NCBI GenBank assembly: GCA_021800575.1
Contig: JAJYYW010000068.1
Location: 1 to 7,167, forward strand
Direction of reading: 5' to 3'
DNA length: 7,167 bases
From: a bacterium
GTDB lineage: Bacteria > JAMCPX01
The notes below the pieces were generated by a model, which saw nothing but the letters and a program-made list of their open reading frames with translations, was not told where the DNA came from and searched no databases. This document shows, in pieces, positions 1 to 5,691 of this stretch. The translations under genes were made by a program, and so were the position numbers. How positions within the stretch are numbered: position 1 is the stretch's first letter; each line of letters starts with the position of its first letter.

Positions 1-273
1 GAGGAGCAACTGCGGTTCTTCAGGAAGATCCGCGACGAAAAACTCACGGTCAGGGCTGCGGAAGGCTATGTGCACACACGGCGGACCAAGGCAAAAGAGG
101 CGTCCCTGCCGGGCGAGGTCGTGTCCCAGGTCAACGCGATCGAGGACGAACTGCGGAGGGTGTTCGCCACCAGGATTCGGGTCAACCACGCAGGAAACAA
201 AGGATGGATCGAGATTCACTATTCCTCCTTTGACGACCTTGACAGGATTCTGAACACAATACGGGGAGTTTAG
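1..273 (+). CDS. parB: Chromosome-partitioning protein ParB, C-terminal 90 residues (5' end outside window)
   Basis: Frame 1 is open from the first base and stops at TAG 271-273. The visible 90 residues match the end of ParB/Spo0J proteins. Residues 1-28 look like the tail of the DNA-binding domain and the start of the linker (LTVRAAEGYV). A basic linker follows (HTRRTKAKEA). Residues 45-90 look like the C-terminal dimerisation domain: EDELRRVFATRIRVNH, then GWIEIHYSSFDDLDRIL. ParB is the centromere-binding CTPase that loads at parS sites and works with ParA to segregate chromosome origins. The CTP-binding and helix-turn-helix parts lie upstream of the window and cannot be checked. An ATG at 70 in this frame would give only a fragment and is not a credible start. 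The stop codon is part of the Shine-Dalgarno sequence of the next gene. Confidence 0.88.
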   Translation, partial: EEQLRFFRKIRDEKLTVRAAEGYVHTRRTKAKEASLPGEVVSQVNAIEDELRRVFATRIRVNHAGNKGWIEIHYSSFDDLDRILNTIRGV

Positions 274-277
274 GAGG
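272..277 (+). promoter_or_regulatory. Ribosome-binding site of the bactofilin gene, overlapping the parB stop codon
   Basis: AGGAGG at 272-277 lies 4 nt before ATG 282. Its first two bases are the last two of the parB TAG stop (271-273). Ribosomes ending parB would therefore stop on this site, which suggests translational coupling (inference). Confidence 0.8.
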
Positions 278-281
278 CTCT

Positions 282-665
282 ATGTTTGACAAAAAAGAAG
301 GCACAGTAAGTTCCGAAGAGATCCACACCATTGTAGGCAGGGAGAGCTCGTTTGAAGGGAAACTGGTGTTCGACGGGGTCGTGAGGATAGACGGCTCGTT
401 CAAGGGCACCATACAATCGAAGGGCAAGCTGCTTATCGGAGAATCCGCGGTCCTGGAGGCTGAAATAGAGACCGGTACCCTTATCCTGAGCGGCGCTATC
501 CAGGGAAACGTGATAGCCTTCGAACGGGTGGAAATAAAGGGCAAAGGGCGGTTCACCGGCAACATAAAGACTCCTGTCCTGCTGATCGAAGAGGGTGCAC
601 AGTTTAACGGCACCTCGTCCATGGAATTACAGAAGGTCTCATCCATTGTAAAAGATTCTGAATAA
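282..665 (+). CDS. Bactofilin (polymer-forming cytoskeletal protein)
   Basis: A 127-residue protein of the bactofilin family (DUF583). Residues about 15-112 form the repeated short beta strands with regular Gly and hydrophobic spacing expected of a right-handed beta-helix, for example GKLVFDGVVRIDGSFKGTI, then GKLLIGESAVLEAEI, then GAIQGNVIAFERVEI. Bactofilins polymerise without nucleotide into membrane-associated scaffolds that place cell-wall, polarity or segregation factors. The N-terminus MFDKKEG resembles the short MF-plus-basic tail that tethers some bactofilins to the membrane. The C-terminal tail after about residue 112 is short and not obviously structured. The start is set by AGGAGG 4 nt upstream, within the end of parB. 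The position behind parB suggests a role in chromosome or origin positioning, as known for Myxococcus bactofilins and ParABS; that transfer is inference. Confidence 0.9.
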   Translation: MFDKKEGTVSSEEIHTIVGRESSFEGKLVFDGVVRIDGSFKGTIQSKGKLLIGESAVLEAEIETGTLILSGAIQGNVIAFERVEIKGKGRFTGNIKTPVLLIEEGAQFNGTSSMELQKVSSIVKDSE

Positions 666-671
666 TCCGTT

Positions 672-1514
672 ATGGATCATGCCTCATCGTCCGCGCCTGC
701 CAAGCTCAACCTGTTCCTGTACGTCACCGGTCAACGGGACGACGGCTACCACGACATACTGACGCTGATGCAGAAGGTGTCGTTGTACGACCGGATAGAC
801 CTCTCCCTCGAACCCGGAGAGGCGATCCGCATCAGGACAACCGCGCAGGATCTTCCGCTCGACGACCGCAACACGGTCTACCGGGCGATACAGCTTTTTT
901 TCGGGAATGCCCCGGTGCCCAAAAAACAGGTTACCGTAGACCTGGAAAAAAACATCCCGGTTGAAGCAGGCATGGGGGGTGCAAGCAGCGATGCAGCCTG
1001 TGTGCTCAGACTGCTCAACGGGCTGATCCCCGCATACCGGGACCCCGATCTGACCGGGATCGCCGGGCGCATCGGCTCGGACGTCCCGTTCTTCATGATG
1101 GAGGGCAGCGGACTCGCCAGCGGCAGGGGCGACATCGTCAAAAGCGTCGGCATCGAGGGCCCCCTGCACTACGTCGTGGTGAAGCCGGGATTCGGCATAT
1201 CCACGCGCCGGGCATACTCCCTGTTAAAACCATTGACAAAAACCGGGCCTCCATCTATGTGCGATCTTGCTTTCTATACAAAACATGATATTATCAGGTG
1301 TCTTCAAAACGACCTTGAGGCAGTAACGGAGGAACATGCTTCAGAAATACATACCATAAAGGAAAAGCTCCTGCAGGCCGGGGCATACGCCGCGGCCATG
1401 ACGGGAAGCGGATCCTGTGTGTTCGGTATCTTCTTTGAGGATCAGGAAGCACAAAAAGCGTTGAACAAGATGTCAAAGGATTATACAACGGTTTATAAAT
1501 TACACGGTATATAA
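672..1514 (+). CDS. ispE: 4-diphosphocytidyl-2-C-methyl-D-erythritol kinase (IspE)
   Basis: A 280-residue GHMP kinase, the usual family length. It phosphorylates the 2-hydroxyl of CDP-methylerythritol with ATP, a middle step of the cytosolic MEP route to isopentenyl diphosphate. Motif 1 is PAKLNLFLYV at residues 9-18, with the substrate Lys at 11 and GYH at 25-27. The ATP-binding loop is at about 96-109 (VEAGMGGASSDAA), with Glu98 where a Gly is frequent. The catalytic Asp is D137 in GSDVPFF. Motif 3, TGSGSCVFGIF, is near 244-254. The ATG at 672 puts motif 1 at the normal distance from the N-terminus. It lies 6 nt after the bactofilin stop and has no clear Shine-Dalgarno sequence, so translation is probably coupled to the upstream gene. 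The region around 1221-1300 is clearly more AT-rich than the rest. Confidence 0.96.
   Translation: MDHASSSAPAKLNLFLYVTGQRDDGYHDILTLMQKVSLYDRIDLSLEPGEAIRIRTTAQDLPLDDRNTVYRAIQLFFGNAPVPKKQVTVDLEKNIPVEAGMGGASSDAACVLRLLNGLIPAYRDPDLTGIAGRIGSDVPFFMMEGSGLASGRGDIVKSVGIEGPLHYVVVKPGFGISTRRAYSLLKPLTKTGPPSMCDLAFYTKHDIIRCLQNDLEAVTEEHASEIHTIKEKLLQAGAYAAAMTGSGSCVFGIFFEDQEAQKALNKMSKDYTTVYKLHGI
1233..1294 (+). promoter_or_regulatory. Possible internal sigma70-type promoter(s) inside the 3' part of ispE
   Basis: An AT-rich island holds two overlapping candidates. One is a perfect TTGACA at 1233-1238, then 17 nt, then TATGTG at 1256-1261. The other is TTGCTT at 1267-1272, then 16 nt, then TATTAT at 1289-1294 (5 of 6 matches to TATAAT). 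Either would drive spoVG and the tRNA-prs segment separately from parB. A further -10-like TATAAA sits at 1494-1499 without a good -35. This rests on pattern matching only. Confidence 0.28.
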
Positions 1515-1531
1515 CCAAGGAGGTAACAAGT

Positions 1532-1828
1532 ATGGAAATTACAGAAGTAAAGGTATTCCCGGTGAATGAAGAGAGACTGAAGGCTTTTGCAACAATAATC
1601 TTCGACGGCTGTTTTGTCATACGGGACCTCAGGATCATCAACGGCAATAATGGATTATTCGTGGCCATGCCCAGCAAAAAGATGAAGGATGGCAGCTACA
1701 AGGACACCGCGCACCCGCTCAACAACGAGACACGGCAGAAGATCGAAGACACCGTCATCGATGCGTACAAGAAAGAGCTCGAACGGGGAGACGCGGACGT
1801 GCAGGAGGCAGACAAGGCAGAGGCATAG
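1532..1828 (+). CDS. spoVG: SpoVG family RNA/DNA-binding regulator
   Basis: A 98-residue protein closely matching SpoVG. It has the conserved start MEITEVKVFPV, then LKAFATIIFDGCFVIRDLRI at about 16-35, GLFVAMPSKK near 41-50, and KDTAHPLNNETRQKIEDTV near 57-75. The last 20 residues are an acidic, Ala-rich tail (ERGDADVQEADKAEA) typical of the variable C-terminus. SpoVG was named for Bacillus spore cortex formation, but it is widespread in non-sporulating bacteria, where it binds RNA and DNA and alters the expression of surface and virulence genes. No spore genes are visible here, so the sporulation label should not be taken literally. AAGGAGGT at 1517-1524, 7 nt before ATG 1532, is one of the strongest ribosome-binding sites in the window. 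It lies 17 nt after ispE and upstream of tRNA-Gln. Confidence 0.95.
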   Translation: MEITEVKVFPVNEERLKAFATIIFDGCFVIRDLRIINGNNGLFVAMPSKKMKDGSYKDTAHPLNNETRQKIEDTVIDAYKKELERGDADVQEADKAEA

Positions 1829-1838
1829 GATAAGGTTT

Positions 1839-1865
1839 AGCCGTGGGCTGCCAGGGCCCGTGGCT
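1839..1865 (+). terminator. Hairpin between spoVG and tRNA-Gln (attenuator, weak terminator or processing signal)
   Basis: The left arm AGCCGTGGGC (1839-1848) pairs with GCCCGTGGCT (1856-1865), giving 10 pairs including two tandem G-U wobbles, around a 7-nt loop (1849-1855). Only a short T-containing stretch (TGTACTTT) follows, and it runs straight into the tRNA, so efficient intrinsic termination is doubtful. The stem itself is certain from the sequence; its role is not. It could cut spoVG mRNA off from the tRNA, or protect the mRNA 3' end once RNase P removes the tRNA. Confidence 0.45.
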
Positions 1866-1871
1866 GTACTT

Positions 1872-1943
1872 TGGGGCGTAGACAAGCGGTAAGTCAGCAG
1901 ACTTTGGATCTGCCATGCGGAGGTTCGAATCCTCCCGCCCCAG
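1872..1943 (+). tRNA. tRNA-Gln (anticodon TTG)
   Basis: A full cloverleaf can be folded by hand. The acceptor stem 1872-1878 pairs with 1936-1942 (TGGGGCG with CGCCCCA). The D stem GAC 1881-1883 pairs with GTC 1893-1895. The anticodon stem GCAGA 1897-1901 pairs with TCTGC 1909-1913, with loop CTTTGGA and anticodon TTG at 1904-1906. The variable loop is 1914-1918. The T stem GGAGG 1919-1923 pairs with CCTCC 1931-1935, with loop TTCGAAT. The discriminator is G1943. The CCA end is not encoded (TTA follows), so it must be added after transcription. The U1-A72 first pair is typical of bacterial tRNA-Gln. It reads CAA, and CAG by wobble. It sits in an apparent transcription unit with spoVG and prs. 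Confidence 0.97.
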
Positions 1944-1956
1944 TTAGGATACTCAT

Positions 1957-2898
1957 ATGAACGCAACTTTAAAACTATTCAACGGAAGCTCCAACAGGGT
2001 GCTTACCGAAAACATTTGCAAGCACCTGGGCATGATGCCCGGCGATGCGATGGTAAAAACATTCAGCGACGGCGAGAGCAGGATCGAGATCAACGAAAAC
2101 GTCCGCGGCATGGATGTTTTTGCCGTCCAGTCGATTTCTATTCCCGGTAATCACCACCTCATGGAGCTCCTGATCATGATCGATGCCCTCAAACGGGCTT
2201 CGGCAAAGAGGATTACCGCGGTCATACCGTACTACGGCTATGCGCGGCAGGACCGCAAGGTCAACCCGAGGACCCCGATATCCGCGAAGCTCGTCGCCGA
2301 TCTGCTGACCACGGCCGGCGCGCAGAGGGTGCTCACGGTCGACCTGCACGCAGGGCAGATCCAGGGATTTTTCAACATACCGGTCGACAACCTCTATGCC
2401 ATGCCGGTCCTGCTCGAATACATCAAGGAGCACATCAAGAACGAGATCGTTGTCGTGTCGCCGGACGCCGGGGGTGTCGAGCGGGCACGGGCCTTCGCCA
2501 AGAGACTGGACGCATCCATCGCGATCATCGACAAGAGGAGGCCGCGGCCCAACGTTTCCGAGGTTATGAACATCATCGGTGACATCAGAGACAAGGACGC
2601 GCTGATCGTCGACGATATCGTCGATACCGCGGGCACCATAACGCAGGCTGCCGACGCCCTGATGAAGCAGGGGGCGGCAAAGGTCTACGGGTGTACGACC
2701 CATGCGGTGCTTTCCGGGAACGCCGTCGAGCGGATTCAGAAGTCACAGATGGTTGAACTGATTGTAACAGACACAATACGGCCCAACGAACATACAGCGG
2801 CATGTACGAAGATCGTGGTCAAAAGCATAGCACACCTGCTTGCGGAGGCCATCATCAGGATTCACGAAGAGACATCCGTCAGTTCGTTGTTCGTATGA
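1957..2898 (+). CDS. prs: Ribose-phosphate pyrophosphokinase (PRPP synthetase, class I)
   Basis: A 313-residue class I PRPP synthetase of normal length. It transfers diphosphate from ATP to ribose 5-phosphate, giving PRPP for purine, pyrimidine, His, Trp and NAD synthesis in the cytosol. Visible motifs are FSDGESRIEI (36-45), the catalytic flexible loop YARQDRKVNPR (95-105), DLHAGQIQGFF (129-139, with His131 at the ATP/metal site), VVSPDAGGVERARAFA (166-181) and the PRPP loop DDIVDTAGT (219-227). No key residue is missing. ATG 1957 is preceded by TTAGGA at 1944-1949, within the 13 nt that separate it from the tRNA 3' end. That leaves a very short leader if the tRNA is cut out of a joint transcript. 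rplY follows 18 nt downstream, an order often seen in bacteria. Confidence 0.97.
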   Translation: MNATLKLFNGSSNRVLTENICKHLGMMPGDAMVKTFSDGESRIEINENVRGMDVFAVQSISIPGNHHLMELLIMIDALKRASAKRITAVIPYYGYARQDRKVNPRTPISAKLVADLLTTAGAQRVLTVDLHAGQIQGFFNIPVDNLYAMPVLLEYIKEHIKNEIVVVSPDAGGVERARAFAKRLDASIAIIDKRRPRPNVSEVMNIIGDIRDKDALIVDDIVDTAGTITQAADALMKQGAAKVYGCTTHAVLSGNAVERIQKSQMVELIVTDTIRPNEHTAACTKIVVKSIAHLLAEAIIRIHEETSVSSLFV

Positions 2899-2904
2899 AC
2901 TAAT

Positions 2905-2910
2905 AAGGAG
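2905..2910 (+). promoter_or_regulatory. Ribosome-binding site fixing the rplY start at 2917
   Basis: AAGGAG lies 6 nt before ATG 2917. A second in-frame ATG at 2932 has no comparable site, so 2917 is preferred. Confidence 0.75.
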
Positions 2911-2916
2911 AGGATC

Positions 2917-3654
2917 ATGGAAGAAGTGGTAATGAACGCAACAGTAAGAAAAGACTTTGGCAAACAGAAAGTCCGCGGACTCAGGAACAAGCAGGAGGTC
3001 CCGGCTGTTATCTACAGTAAAGGCCGCGATACGCTGCACGTTTCGGTCCCGGCACAGGAGCTCAAGCAGCTCTTAAAGGCCGGCTCGAACGAGCTGATCA
3101 AGCTGAGCATCCGTGACAACGGAGAATCAGGGCGCAAGCTTGCCCTCATCAAGGAGCTCCAGCGCCATGCAACCACGGACGAGGTGCTCCACGTAGACTT
3201 CTACGAGGTGTTCGAAAACCAGCAGATCAGGACGAAGGCCCCGGTGATGGTCACCGGTAAGGCAAAGGGCATCGAGCTCGGCGGTATCCTGCAGGTTGTT
3301 GCCCGCGAACTGAGCATTAAATGCCTCCCGACCGCCATACCGAAGCACATCGAGGTCGACGTCACGGAATTGAATATCGGCCACACGCTGCACGTTAAGA
3401 ACATCAAGCCCATCCCGGGGGTCGAGTTCATTGACAACCCCGAAGCACCAGTCGTCCACGTCATGGTACCTGCCAAAGAAGAAGTGGTACAGCCTGTCGC
3501 AGCTGCTGAGGCAACCGCGGCCGAGCCCGAGGTCATCAAGAAGGGCAAGGAAGCCAAGGAGGGTGAAGCGCCTGCCGAAGAGGCAAAGGATGCCAAACAG
3601 GCAGCACCCGCAGCCAAGGAAAAGACTGAGCCCAAAAAAGAAGCTAAAAAATAA
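2917..3654 (+). CDS. rplY: Large ribosomal subunit protein bL25 (Ctc/TL5 type) with long charged tail
   Basis: A 245-residue long-form L25, which binds 5S rRNA in the central protuberance of the 50S subunit. Residues about 1-92 are the 5S-binding domain, with RKDFGKQKVRGLRNKQEVPA, VIYSKG and ALIKELQRHATTDEVLHVDF visible. Residues about 95-185 are the second beta domain found in Ctc and Thermus TL5 but absent from short E. coli L25 (GIELGGILQVVARELSIKC and HIEVDVTELNIGHTLHV). From about residue 188 to the end is a low-complexity tail of some 58 residues made mostly of Ala, Glu, Lys and Pro, probably disordered. In Bacillus the related Ctc is a general stress protein; nothing here shows stress control. 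It follows prs by 18 nt. pth begins 15 nt later in the same reading frame, separated by the single TAA at 3652-3654. Confidence 0.95.
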   Translation: MEEVVMNATVRKDFGKQKVRGLRNKQEVPAVIYSKGRDTLHVSVPAQELKQLLKAGSNELIKLSIRDNGESGRKLALIKELQRHATTDEVLHVDFYEVFENQQIRTKAPVMVTGKAKGIELGGILQVVARELSIKCLPTAIPKHIEVDVTELNIGHTLHVKNIKPIPGVEFIDNPEAPVVHVMVPAKEEVVQPVAAAEATAAEPEVIKKGKEAKEGEAPAEEAKDAKQAAPAAKEKTEPKKEAKK

Positions 3655-3669
3655 CATCCGCGAACACCG

Positions 3670-4275
3670 TTGTTTGGCTTACCGAAAACACAGAGGCCCG
3701 CACTCATCGTTGCGGGCCTGGGCAACCCGGAGAAGAAATACCTTTATACGAGGCATAACGCCGGTTTTTTGTTTCTGTCCGCGTTCGCCCGGAGGATCGG
3801 CTGCGAGATCAGGAAACGCCAGTTCGATGCACTGACCGGCTACTGGCAGGAGCACAGCGTGCTGCTGATGCTGCCCCTGACCTACATGAACCTGAGCGGC
3901 ACAGCGCTGCACGCCGCCGCGAAGAAATACCGCACGCCCCCCGCCAATATCGTCGTCGTCCATGACGACATGGATATACCCGTGGGCAGGGCGAAATTTC
4001 ATTTCAACAGGAGCAGCGCCGGGCACAAGGGTATCGACTCCATCATCGGGAGGCTGGGGACCCGGGAATTCTACCGGATCCGGGTAGGTATCGGGAAGCC
4101 CGCGAATGCGGACGACACCATCGACTATGTGCTGTCCGAGTTCAACGCACAGGAGCTCAAGACCATCGAGGAGCTTTTCGAAAAGGTCATCGACGGCCTG
4201 CTGTCGTTCATCAGCGACGGTCCGGCTGCCCGCCAGAAGGCCATGGAAGCGGTCAACAGGATAACGGTGAAATAA
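3670..4275 (+). CDS. pth: Peptidyl-tRNA hydrolase
   Basis: A 201-residue Pth (E. coli has 194). It cleaves the ester bond of peptidyl-tRNAs that drop off ribosomes, releasing tRNA for reuse. The motif AGLGNPEKKY (15-24) carries N19, and TRHNAGF (27-33) carries the catalytic His29. TYMNLSG (71-77) carries N74, and VVHDDMDIPVG (96-106) carries D99. The later motif usually written GGHNG reads AGHKG here, so the position matching E. coli Asn114 is Lys120. The start must be TTG 3670: upstream in frame there is only CAT CCG CGA ACA CCG back to the rplY stop, and the next ATG falls deep inside the enzyme. No Shine-Dalgarno sequence is seen before the TTG, so initiation is probably weak or coupled to rplY. 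A strong hairpin lies 24 nt into the gene. ychF begins directly after the stop. Confidence 0.94.
   Translation: MFGLPKTQRPALIVAGLGNPEKKYLYTRHNAGFLFLSAFARRIGCEIRKRQFDALTGYWQEHSVLLMLPLTYMNLSGTALHAAAKKYRTPPANIVVVHDDMDIPVGRAKFHFNRSSAGHKGIDSIIGRLGTREFYRIRVGIGKPANADDTIDYVLSEFNAQELKTIEELFEKVIDGLLSFISDGPAARQKAMEAVNRITVK
3694..3719 (+). repeat. Perfect 9-bp inverted repeat near the start of pth
   Basis: AGGCCCGCA (3694-3702) and TGCGGGCCT (3711-3719) are exact reverse complements around an 8-nt loop (3703-3710). It lies inside the coding sequence, over codons 9-17, which include the first conserved residues of the enzyme. No T-run follows, so it is not an intrinsic terminator. It could shape translation of the TTG-started gene; that is inference. 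Confidence 0.7.
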
Positions 4276-5403
4276 ATGGGATTCAGCTGCGGAATTGTCG
4301 GACTGCCGAACGTCGGGAAATCGACGATCTTCAATGCGCTGACCGCATCCAAGGTCTCCGCTGATAACTATCCGTTCACCACTATAGAGCCCAACATCGG
4401 CGTCGTGGATGTGCCGGACGGGCGTATCGATACGCTTGCACAGATCGACAAGTCCGCAAAAAAAATATACACCACACTCCGGTTCGTGGACATCGCGGGG
4501 CTCGTCAAAGGCGCGTCCCGGGGAGAGGGCCTGGGAAACAAGTTTCTGAGCCACATCCGTGAGGTCGACGCCATTGCCTACGTCGTCCGGTGCTTTGTGA
4601 ACAAGGACATCGTCCATGTCGAAGGGTCCGTGGACCCGGCACGGGACATCGGCACCATCAATACCGAGCTGCTCCTCGCGGACGTCGATACGGCCGACAA
4701 GCGGCTCGAAAAGGCCGCGCGCGCGGCCAAGAGCGGGAACAAGAAGCTCGTCGCAGAGGCCGATTTCTTCAAACGGCTCTCCGCGCACCTCGCCGCGGGA
4801 AACAAGGCAATCACCCTGCAGGTGAACCACGAAGAGCAGGAGCTCCTCCGTCAGCTCAACCTGCTGACCGCAAAGCCCGCTATGTATATCGCGAACGTTA
4901 CCGAACTGGGCCAGAACGGGAAAACCACGGCATCGAGCGCGGAAGAACAGGCATTCGTGAACGTGGTGGAAGCAGAGGCATTGAAGGAGCAGGCAGGGGT
5001 CGTGGTCATATCCGGGAAACTGGAGGCAGAGCTCGCGGAGCTCGAGCCGAAGGAACGCACGGAATATCTGCGGGAGCTCGGTATCAAACGGTCCGGGCTC
5101 GACGAAATGATCGAGAAGGGTTACCGCCTGCTCAACCTGATGACGTTTTTCACGTCGGGACCGGATGAAGCGCACGCCTGGACGATCGTCCGGGGCACCA
5201 GGGCACCGCAGGCTGCGGGCAGGATCCATTCGGACTTCGAACGCGGCTTTATCAAGGCGGAGATCATCTCGTACGAAAACTACGTCGCGGCAGGCTCAGA
5301 GGCGGCTGCACGCGAACAGGGGTTCCTCCGCATCGAAGGCAAGGAGTACGTTATGCAGGAGGGTGATGTCGTGTACTTCCGGTTCAATGTCTCGGGAAGA
5401 TGA
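4276..5403 (+). CDS. ychF: Ribosome-binding ATPase YchF/OLA1
   Basis: A 375-residue Obg-related P-loop protein (E. coli has 363) that binds ribosomes and hydrolyses ATP rather than GTP. The start MGFSCGIVGLPNVGKST has the P-loop at residues 9-17. The switch region NYPFTTIEPN is at 31-40, and G3 is DIAGLVKGAS at 72-81. The G4 motif is NVTE (207-210) instead of NKxD, the hallmark of the ATP-preferring YchF branch. His114 is present, as in E. coli; E. coli Cys35 is Thr here. Residues about 130-200 form the helical coiled-coil insert. The last 85 or so are the TGS domain (AWTIVRGTRAPQAAGRIHSD ... EGDVVYFRFNV). ATG 4276 follows the pth TAA with no gap and there is no strong Shine-Dalgarno sequence, so translation is probably coupled to pth. 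The pth-ychF pairing is common in bacteria. Confidence 0.97.
   Translation: MGFSCGIVGLPNVGKSTIFNALTASKVSADNYPFTTIEPNIGVVDVPDGRIDTLAQIDKSAKKIYTTLRFVDIAGLVKGASRGEGLGNKFLSHIREVDAIAYVVRCFVNKDIVHVEGSVDPARDIGTINTELLLADVDTADKRLEKAARAAKSGNKKLVAEADFFKRLSAHLAAGNKAITLQVNHEEQELLRQLNLLTAKPAMYIANVTELGQNGKTTASSAEEQAFVNVVEAEALKEQAGVVVISGKLEAELAELEPKERTEYLRELGIKRSGLDEMIEKGYRLLNLMTFFTSGPDEAHAWTIVRGTRAPQAAGRIHSDFERGFIKAEIISYENYVAAGSEAAAREQGFLRIEGKEYVMQEGDVVYFRFNVSGR
4713..4728 (+). repeat. 16-bp perfect GC palindrome inside ychF
   Basis: GGCCGCGCGCGCGGCC equals its own reverse complement. It lies in the coiled-coil part of ychF and encodes AARAA within KAARAAK. Ala/Arg-rich helix coding with GC-rich codons can explain it. 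Confidence 0.6.
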
Positions 5404-5435
5404 CCGGGCAAAAAGTACCGTTGTTCCCGATACGT

Positions 5436-5462
5436 TTGACCGGTTTGCACCCTGCATGGTAT
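5436..5462 (+). promoter_or_regulatory. Weak candidate promoter upstream of the atp genes
   Basis: The 72-nt gap 5404-5475 is the longest protein-gene spacer without an RNA gene and the natural place for an atp promoter. TTGACC at 5436-5441 is a good -35 match, but the best -10 is poor (TGGTAT at 5457-5462, 15 nt spacing). There is no terminator-like hairpin with a T-run after ychF, so read-through from ychF is equally possible. Confidence 0.22.
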
Positions 5463-5475
5463 TCCTGAAGTCACT

Positions 5476-5691
5476 GTGCTGGGAATTAACCTTCAACAGG
5501 TGGCGGCGATATTCGCCCTGAGCATCGAGGCGGGGTTGTCTGTAGTCGTGGGTATCTTTATCGGGTATTATGCAGACAAGTACCTCCACACTGCACCGTG
5601 GCTCCTGCTGGTGTTCACGTGTCTCGGGTTCGTGGCAAGTATCATGCGGCTGCGGCAGATAGGAAAAATCATAGGCTCGGACAAGAAATGA
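5476..5691 (+). CDS. atpZ: AtpZ-like small membrane protein of the ATP synthase cluster
   Basis: A 71-residue protein of the AtpZ/AtpI-related family. It has two membrane segments, about 9-31 (AAIFALSIEAGLSVVVGIFIG) and 40-58 (APWLLLVFTCLGFVASIMR), joined by a loop with the family pattern GYYADKYLHTAPW, and a basic C-terminus (GSDKK). In alkaliphilic Bacillus the AtpZ-AtpI pair has been linked to divalent-cation handling and to ATP synthase function or assembly; the exact role is unsettled. The best start is GTG 5476. The frame is closed by TGA at 5437-5439, and no in-frame ATG lies between. The ribosome-binding site is weak (GAAG at 5467-5470). A GTG at 5500 is an alternative that would remove eight residues. 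The stop overlaps the atpI start as ATGA. The symbol is assigned by family and context. Confidence 0.78.
   Translation: MLGINLQQVAAIFALSIEAGLSVVVGIFIGYYADKYLHTAPWLLLVFTCLGFVASIMRLRQIGKIIGSDKK

Noticed and set aside
684..1169. A 161-codon - strand open frame inside ispE
   Set aside because: It is a shadow of ispE; no domain, ribosome-binding site or neighbour supports it.
1872..1943. tRNA-Gln as an integration site for a mobile element
   Set aside because: There is no integrase, no repeated tRNA 3' end and no foreign genes nearby; both flanks are housekeeping genes in an ordinary order.
2881..2901. Short inverted repeats at the end of prs (AGTTC/GAACT and GTTC/GAAC)
   Set aside because: Stems of 4-5 bp overlapping the stop codon, with no T-run, are too weak to call a terminator.
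3620..3672. Possible stop-codon readthrough or slippage joining rplY to pth (same frame, A-runs near the stop)
   Set aside because: The A-runs do not form a canonical in-frame slippery heptamer and no stimulatory structure lies at the right distance. Sharing a frame has a one-in-three chance.
3679..5229. A 516-codon open frame on the - strand
   Set aside because: It lies antisense across two clear genes, pth and ychF. The translation is Arg/Asp/Gly-rich with no recognisable domain, and the frame is explained by codon bias in GC-rich DNA.
5456..5521. A 21-codon ATG frame (MVFLKSLCWELTF...) overlapping the atpZ start
   Set aside because: It has no ribosome-binding site, a composition unlike a leader peptide with regulatory codons, and no paired attenuator structure.
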